Assembly: GCA_031360915.1 (NCBI GenBank)
Contig: JANMCE010000343.1
Span: 1 to 17,833 of the forward strand
DNA: 17,833 nucleotides
Direction of reading: 5' to 3'
Source of the DNA: JANMCE01 sp031360915
Lineage (GTDB): Bacteria > Actinomycetota > Acidimicrobiia > Acidimicrobiales > Ilumatobacteraceae
Shown here piece by piece: positions 13,815 through 17,833 of the stretch. A program made the position numbers and the translations under genes. Under the pieces are notes generated by a model. That model did no database searches, was not told the DNA's origin, and worked only from the letters and a program-made list of their open reading frames with translations. Numbering within the stretch: the stretch's first letter is position 1; each line of letters begins with the position of its first letter.

Positions 13815-14404
13815 AAGAAGTTCGCGTTCTCAACGGCACTGCGCTGCCGCTCAATCGCTCCGATGTCGATACCGATCAGATCATTCCCGCCGAGTGGCTC
13901 AAGCGCGTCGAGCGCACTGGCTTCGGCGCCGGCCTTTTCGCGACATGGCGAGATGATCGCAACTTCGTGCTCAACGATGAGCGTTTCGTCGGCGCGTCGG
14001 TGATGGTTGCGGGTAACAACTTCGGCACCGGTTCATCCCGTGAGCATGCGGTGTGGGCCATCATGGACTACGGATTCAACGCGGTCATCGCTCCCCGTTT
14101 CAGCGACATCTTCAGCAACAACTGCACCAAAAACGGCCTCGTCCCGGTCGTGCTGCCCGAGGCAGTCGTCACGCGATTGCTGGCCGCGATTGAGGCAGAT
14201 CCCACCCTCGACGTCACGATCGACGTCGAGAAGTTGCAGGTGGAAGTACCCGCGCTCGGCATCACCGAAAAGTTCGCCATGGACCCCTCGGTCCAGCACC
14301 GGTTCCTTAACGGCCTCGACGACGTCGGCATCACCTTGACCCACGTCGACGCCATCACCGCCTTCGAAGCGACCCGCCCCTCCTGGATGCCCACCAGCCG
14401 CTAG
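13811..14404 (+). CDS. leuD: 3-isopropylmalate dehydratase small subunit, 197 aa
   Basis: This is the swivelling domain partner of LeuC. Typical segments are NRSDVDTDQIIPAEWLKRV (15-33), AGNNFGTGSSREHAVWAI (67-84) with the substrate-binding SSREH, and RFSDIFSNNCTKNGLVPV (96-113). The length is standard for the bacterial small subunit. It overlaps leuC by four bases with GGAGG about 6-10 bases before the ATG. The next gene starts 74 bases later and is AT-richer upstream, marking the change to the accessory region. Confidence 0.95.
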   Translation: MKEVRVLNGTALPLNRSDVDTDQIIPAEWLKRVERTGFGAGLFATWRDDRNFVLNDERFVGASVMVAGNNFGTGSSREHAVWAIMDYGFNAVIAPRFSDIFSNNCTKNGLVPVVLPEAVVTRLLAAIEADPTLDVTIDVEKLQVEVPALGITEKFAMDPSVQHRFLNGLDDVGITLTHVDAITAFEATRPSWMPTSR

Positions 14405-14478
14405 AACCTCGACTGCGAATCGGAGCACGATTTCGTATGGTGTGCCGCTTGTTGTATGAAAGCTAAAGTATTATAGTC
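14405..14478 (+). promoter_or_regulatory. Probable promoter of the antitoxin-toxin pair
   Basis: This short AT-richer gap contains TATTAT at 14469-14474, a good -10 match, 4 bases before the first ATG of the antitoxin. Transcription would begin near the ATG cluster at 14479-14494, consistent with a leaderless mRNA starting from ATG 14485. A -35 box is not convincing (TTGTTG at 14449 is too close). An imperfect hairpin near 14416-14436 may end leuD transcription. Confidence 0.4.
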
Positions 14479-14703
14479 ATGCACATGGATACCATGAAAG
14501 TTTCGCGGAACGGAACGATCTCGCTACCGGCCGAGTGGCGTCGTCAGGCTGGCAATCCTGCTCAGGTTGGCCTGCGTATCGACGCAGACGGGAACCTCAT
14601 CGTGTTTCCGATCGGCGTAGCGGCGGTGTTCGGGAAGTACGCGCACCTGAACACGTCGTCGGACGAAGTTCGTCGTCAACGTGACGCGGCGCTACTCGAT
14701 TGA
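14479..14703 (+). CDS. AbrB/VapB-type antitoxin, 74 aa
   Basis: The N-terminus reads MKVSRNGTISLPAEWRRQAG from the ATG at 14494. This is the swapped-hairpin AbrB/MazE DNA-binding fold, with the familiar pattern K-V-S-x-x-G-x-I-x-L-P-A-E-x-R. The C-terminal half (DEVRRQRDAALLD) is a charged helix that would bind and cover the toxin. Starts at 14479 and 14485 are also possible and would add five or three residues; there is no SD. The stop overlaps the toxin start by four bases (TTGA), so the two are translated together. Antitoxins of this kind usually repress their own promoter together with the toxin. Confidence 0.8.
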   Translation: MHMDTMKVSRNGTISLPAEWRRQAGNPAQVGLRIDADGNLIVFPIGVAAVFGKYAHLNTSSDEVRRQRDAALLD

Positions 14704-15167
14704 GCGACCGCCCCATCTTTCTGTTCGACGCATGCGCGGTGGTGGCGGTGCTGCTTGGCGAAACGGGCGGCGCGGCGGCCGCCAAGCTGCTTTCCGATGG
14801 TAACGACTGTCGAGTTACTGCTGTCATCGTGTCCGAGGCCGCATACGTGCTGCTGCGTGTTGGCGCCGACGCCGCAGAGCTTCAGCAAGACATCGACAGT
14901 ATCGGTCTCACGCCAACCGAAGTTCCTGACGAGTGCGGTGGGTTGGCCGCCAGCCTCAGGCATCGCCACGCCAGCCTCTCAACCGCCGACGCTCTTCACC
15001 TTGCCGTAGCCCAACATCACGGGTGGGTGCTCGTGTCCTCTGACGGTCCACTGCTCCTCGCGGCCCGCCTCGATGGAACTTCGACCCACGTCATCGCCAA
15101 CTCTGCCGGCGTCATCTGGTCTCCACTGATTCCGAGCGAATCGTCACCCATGCCAAGGAAGACCTGA
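14700..15167 (+). CDS. PIN-domain ribonuclease toxin (VapC-like), 155 aa
   Basis: The PIN fold carries all four expected acidic residues: D10 (FLFDACAVVAVLLGE), E46 (VSEAAYVLL), D97 (LSTADALHLAVA) and D115 (VLVSSDGPLL). These coordinate metal for RNA cleavage; VapC toxins typically cut tRNA or rRNA and are held in check by the adjacent antitoxin. The start is TTG at 14700, overlapping the antitoxin stop. This is inferred from overlap and alignment of the first residues, since no ATG or GTG lies near. The last roughly 15 residues (after GVIWSPL) extend a little beyond the usual end. The gene looks intact. Confidence 0.85.
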   Translation: MSDRPIFLFDACAVVAVLLGETGGAAAAKLLSDGNDCRVTAVIVSEAAYVLLRVGADAAELQQDIDSIGLTPTEVPDECGGLAASLRHRHASLSTADALHLAVAQHHGWVLVSSDGPLLLAARLDGTSTHVIANSAGVIWSPLIPSESSPMPRKT

Positions 15168-15223
15168 CAGCTCATCGATAAACCAAAGACCATCGTTTGT
15201 CGGGTCGTGGCAGGATCACTCTG

Positions 15224-15544
15224 ATGATTGCGAACACACCGGAACCGCCGTACACCGCGGTTATCTTTACGTCGCTGCGCACTGATGGCGACAACGGCTA
15301 CAGCGCCACGGCGGAGCACATGGGAGAACTTGCCGCGCAGCAGCCCGGCTACTTGGGCATCGAGTCAGCAAGGGACGGTCTCGGCATCACGGTCAGCTAC
15401 TGGGCCGACGATGCTTCGGCCCGAGCGTGGAAGCAGATCGGCGAGCACCTGGTCGCGCAACGAATCGGCCAGGAACGTTGGTACTCCAACTACCGCGTCC
15501 GCGTCGCACGAGTCGAGCGTGACTATGGCCCACCTGTGGCCTGA
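15224..15544 (+). CDS. Antibiotic biosynthesis monooxygenase (ABM) domain protein, 106 aa
   Basis: This is a single ferredoxin-like ABM domain: YTAVIFTSLRT opens the first strand, AAQQPGYLGIESARDGLGIT the second part, followed by VSYWADDASARAWKQ, H79 and ERWYSNYRVRVARV. Small ABM proteins of this pattern are common. A few are heme- or quinone-degrading monooxygenases, but most have no known function, so none is claimed. AGGA lies 8 bases before ATG 15224; a TTG further up (15197) is less likely. The following pseudogene starts 5 bases after its stop, suggesting a former two-gene operon. Confidence 0.8.
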   Translation: MIANTPEPPYTAVIFTSLRTDGDNGYSATAEHMGELAAQQPGYLGIESARDGLGITVSYWADDASARAWKQIGEHLVAQRIGQERWYSNYRVRVARVERDYGPPVA

Positions 15545-15549
15545 TTGGC

Positions 15550-16303
15550 GTGACTCTGGAGCCACGACCCCTTTCGGACTACGAGCGAATGCGAATGCCG
15601 TCCGTTTCGAACGCGGCGTTGGATGCGATCGTTGCCCGACATGGGCTGAGTGTCGACGGATCGATTGTCCCAGTCGAATCGGCCGGCGTCGTTCATGCGC
15701 TCTGGCGTCTCGGCTCCAGCCTGCTGCTACGCGTACCCAACTCGGTGAACAGCTTGCGTTGCTTCATTGAGCAACGGTGCCATCATCGGTTAGTCCCTGG
15801 CTTCGCATGCCTGGAGACTCACCCGCAGAGGCGTTTTTCGACGAGGTCATCGCTGCAGGTCTGCTTCACGTCGACGGTGTTGCTGGTTGAGGGAAGTTTG
15901 CAACCGACTCGACGAAGTCATCGCCGAGGCAGGTTCTCCTCCATCGGTTCTTCTCCACAACGACATCAAGCCCGACAATGTGATAATCGGTGAAGTGGGC
16001 GACGTCCATCTCATCGACTGGGGCGATTGTGGTTACGGCGACCCGATGTATGACTTTCAGTCCCTGCCCCTGCGGACTCTTTGCTCGACCCTTAGGGGAT
16101 ATCGATCGACGCCAGCGGACGATCCGTCCTTGGAAGCCCGAATCATTCGAGGGGTCATCGCACGGGGCCTTTTGGTCCTACGCCGAACACCCCTTCTCGG
16201 ACCGAGTTGGTATCGCCCAATTGCCGCAACGCTCTTCGACCTTCTTACCTTTGCGATTGACGAACCAGCCACCTGGAACAGGTGGACCGGCAACGAATCC
16301 TAA
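15550..16303 (+). pseudogene. Aminoglycoside phosphotransferase/choline kinase-like gene, broken in three frames
   Basis: The remains of one APH-family gene lie in three successive frames. Part one, from GTG 15550 to about 15740, reads as an APH N-terminus up to SSLLLRVPN. The family-like sequence then resumes in another frame with TQLGEQLALLH, an in-frame TGA (15768-15770), and WLRMPGDSPAEAFFDEVIAA, ending at TGA 15888. Part three, in the last frame from about 15890, reads REVCNRLDEVIAEAG, catalytic LLHNDIKPDNVIIG, and metal-binding HLIDWGDCGYGDPMYDF, and is intact to 16303. Between parts one and two the middle of the N-lobe is missing, and some sequence is probably missing between two and three. 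No full-length kinase can be made. Confidence 0.8.
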
Positions 16304-16421
16304 GGGCGACTGACTTCGTGGTAGACCACCTCTCAACGGTCACTCAAGGTGACAGATACATCCTGGTAAGTGGCTGTTTTCTTGACGAATAGGCAGTAGC
16401 GAACACTTGTTCCAAACTGGT
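16304..16421. other. Short intergenic region with two small hairpins
   Basis: Two small perfect inverted repeats are seen: GTGGT/ACCAC (16318-16329) and GTCAC/GTGAC (16339-16353). Neither is followed by a T-run. They could be terminator remnants of the decayed gene or operators for the next one. No clear promoter boxes are seen. Confidence 0.25.
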
Positions 16422-17708
16422 ATGACGAGTCCTATGGAACGACTCGTTCGCCTGCACGGATTGTTGGACGAAATCCATGCCGAAACGGTGTCGTTCACCA
16501 CGGTTGAAGACGCCGCTACGTATGCCGGTTTGGTTGAGCAAGCCGCCCGCAAAGTCGATGCGCTCGCTATCGGTGTTTTTGATTCGGTCGATCGTTCGGG
16601 TGTGCATAAGGACGACGGGTTCTCCACTGCGCAGTCGTGGAACGCCTTCGTGTGTCGCACCACTCGCGGTGAAACGACTCGGCGTGCTGGGTTGGCGCGC
16701 ATGTTCCGTGCTCTTCCTCAGACCGGTGACGCCTACCGGGCTGGTCAGATCGGTCGCGAGCAGCTCTCGACATTGTTGAACACGTACCGGATTGAGCGAT
16801 GCCGAACGCAACTCGGCGAGTCGCTCGACATGCTGATGGAAGACGAACGACGACTGACCGCAGCAGAATTCGCGAACGTCATGAAGCACTGGACCCGTCT
16901 CGCTGACGCGGACGGCGCCCGCCAGAAGCACCAGACCTCGCACGAGTTCCGTGACCTCCGCATCTTTGAGAACTTCGACGGCGGGTTCACTCTCCAAGGA
17001 TCCTTCGGCGCCTTACAAGGCGCCACCATCCGCGAACTCTACGAACGCTTCGTCACCGCCGAGCGTCTCGCCGACTGGGACGAAGCCCGCGACCTGCACG
17101 GTGACCAAACAAACCAGTCGCACCTCGCCCGCACCGAGGCGCAACGACGGGCTGACGCGTTCGAAGCCGCCCTCCGCCAAGCCAGCGCCACCCTGCCCGA
17201 TAGCAATCTTCCCGAACCGTCGGTGAATATCGCAATGTCTCCCGACATGTTCGAGCAAGGCCTCGCCACATTGACCGACACCCCCACCACCCCACTCGAC
17301 CCAAAGAACTATCGCAACATCCGCTGCGAAACCTTCGGTGGCACCCAGCTCGATCCCGCCGATGCAGTCGCAGCAGCAATCAAAGGACATATCCGCCGGG
17401 TCGTGTACACCACACCCGAAGCATCAATCTCCCAGAAAGGCCGGTTCTTCACCGGCGGACTCCGGCAACTCTTAAACGTCATCGATCCATCCTGCCAATG
17501 GGCCGGATGCAACATCCCCGCCCACTACTGCCAAGGCGACCACACCATCCCCTGGCGCGACGGGGGCGAAACGAGGGTGTCGAACGGGAAACCACTCTGC
17601 CAAAAACACAACCGACTGAAAGAACACGGCTACCGAACCTGGCGCGACCCCAACGGCCAATGGCACATCCAACGCCCAAACGGCACCCACATCCAACCCG
17701 CCGCCTAA
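16422..17708 (+). CDS. DUF222 (13E12-type) protein with C-terminal HNH endonuclease domain, 428 aa
   Basis: The long N-terminal helical part (about 1-290) is the DUF222 region found in actinobacterial multi-copy 13E12-like proteins. The C-terminus is an HNH nuclease: from about residue 358, C-x4-C, then the segment HYCQGDHTIPWRDGG with the catalytic DH, N at the segment RVSNGKPLC, and CQKHNRLKEHG. The cysteine pairs probably bind a structural zinc. Function of the family is unknown; it is often present in many copies per genome. The starts ATG 16422 and ATG 16434 and TTG 16407 are all possible. SD signals are weak, with GAG before 16434 the best. A strong hairpin follows the stop. It looks intact, in contrast to the decayed neighbour. 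Confidence 0.88.
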   Translation: MTSPMERLVRLHGLLDEIHAETVSFTTVEDAATYAGLVEQAARKVDALAIGVFDSVDRSGVHKDDGFSTAQSWNAFVCRTTRGETTRRAGLARMFRALPQTGDAYRAGQIGREQLSTLLNTYRIERCRTQLGESLDMLMEDERRLTAAEFANVMKHWTRLADADGARQKHQTSHEFRDLRIFENFDGGFTLQGSFGALQGATIRELYERFVTAERLADWDEARDLHGDQTNQSHLARTEAQRRADAFEAALRQASATLPDSNLPEPSVNIAMSPDMFEQGLATLTDTPTTPLDPKNYRNIRCETFGGTQLDPADAVAAAIKGHIRRVVYTTPEASISQKGRFFTGGLRQLLNVIDPSCQWAGCNIPAHYCQGDHTIPWRDGGETRVSNGKPLCQKHNRLKEHGYRTWRDPNGQWHIQRPNGTHIQPAA

Positions 17709-17713
17709 CCACC

Positions 17714-17735
17714 GCGGGCGCTCCGGCGCGCCCGC
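17714..17735. terminator. GC-rich hairpin after the DUF222/HNH gene
   Basis: GCGGGCGC (17714-17721) and GCGCCCGC (17728-17735) form a perfect 8-bp stem with a 6-base loop, starting 5 bases after the stop codon. There is no T-run. Its position between two apparently convergent genes suggests a terminator for one or both. Confidence 0.5.
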
Positions 17736-17754
17736 ACTTGAGCCCCGCCGCGGC

Positions 17755-17832
17755 CTATTTTGGTGCGGCTGCCAGTAAGGCGCAGGCTGCACCCAGCGGC
17801 GTTCGCGGTGTGTTGTCGAGCGAGAGCGGCGG
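17755..17832 (-). CDS. Possible C-terminal end of a convergent gene (start outside window)
   Basis: On the minus strand an open frame enters from the right edge and ends at TAG 17755-17757, giving about 25 residues ending in GAACALLAAAPK. The codon composition (high G/C at third positions) and the convergent layout with a hairpin between are consistent with a real gene end, but 25 residues are too few to name a family. Confidence 0.3.
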   Translation of the reverse strand, partial: PPLSLDNTPRTPLGAACALLAAAPK

Positions 17833-17833
17833 G

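Noticed and set aside
15887..16303. The C-terminal APH fragment as an independent gene
   Set aside because: It starts only at a TTG without SD and lacks the N-lobe; upstream bases in other frames encode the preceding parts of the same family, so it is better read as part of a pseudogene.

Overview
The window looks like chromosomal DNA of a high-G+C actinobacterium, most likely class Acidimicrobiia. Three things point there: an IclR-type regulator divergent from leuCD (the NdgR/LtbR arrangement of Actinomycetota), a DUF222/HNH nuclease, and an exported threonine-rich stalk of Glu-Pro-Pro-(Thr)n repeats of the kind common in Acidimicrobiia. GTG and TTG starts are frequent and several genes lack a Shine-Dalgarno (SD) sequence. 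The assignment is by gene content and style, not by a database match.

Layout. 1-2138: the end of a GNAT acetyltransferase, a convergent uncharacterised gene, a Nudix hydrolase and a small uncharacterised helical protein, closed by a 27-bp inverted repeat (2152-2208). 2231-6071, minus strand: leuB, ilvE and cimA in transcription order. Between ilvE and cimA lies a 14-codon leader peptide with four consecutive Ile codons and a Leu codon, then a hairpin and an intrinsic terminator, i.e. an amino-acid attenuator. 6133-9095, plus strand: greA, an alpha/beta hydrolase and an ABC1/UbiB-family kinase-like gene. 9103-12373, minus strand: a membrane HD-GYP protein with a Thr-rich tail and Ig-like domain, thrH, and the IclR regulator. 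12411-14404, plus strand: leuC and leuD, divergent from the regulator. 14479-17833: an accessory stretch with an AbrB-type antitoxin/PIN toxin pair, an ABM-domain protein, a badly decayed aminoglycoside-phosphotransferase-like pseudogene, a DUF222/HNH gene and possibly the end of a convergent gene. No intergenic gap exceeds 300 bases.

How it works together. CimA, LeuCD and LeuB are the enzymes needed to turn pyruvate plus acetyl-CoA into 2-oxobutyrate (threonine-independent isoleucine synthesis). LeuCD and LeuB also serve leucine synthesis, and IlvE performs the last transamination for Ile, Leu and Val. The two loci appear to be controlled differently: cimA by an Ile-sensing attenuator, leuCD probably by the IclR regulator. 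ThrH, beside the regulator, belongs to serine/threonine metabolism.

The strongest candidate for something undescribed is the Ile-rich leader and terminator inside the leuB-ilvE-cimA cluster. Next are the sigma-28-like promoter in front of the HD-GYP gene and that protein's unusual cytoplasm-to-surface architecture.
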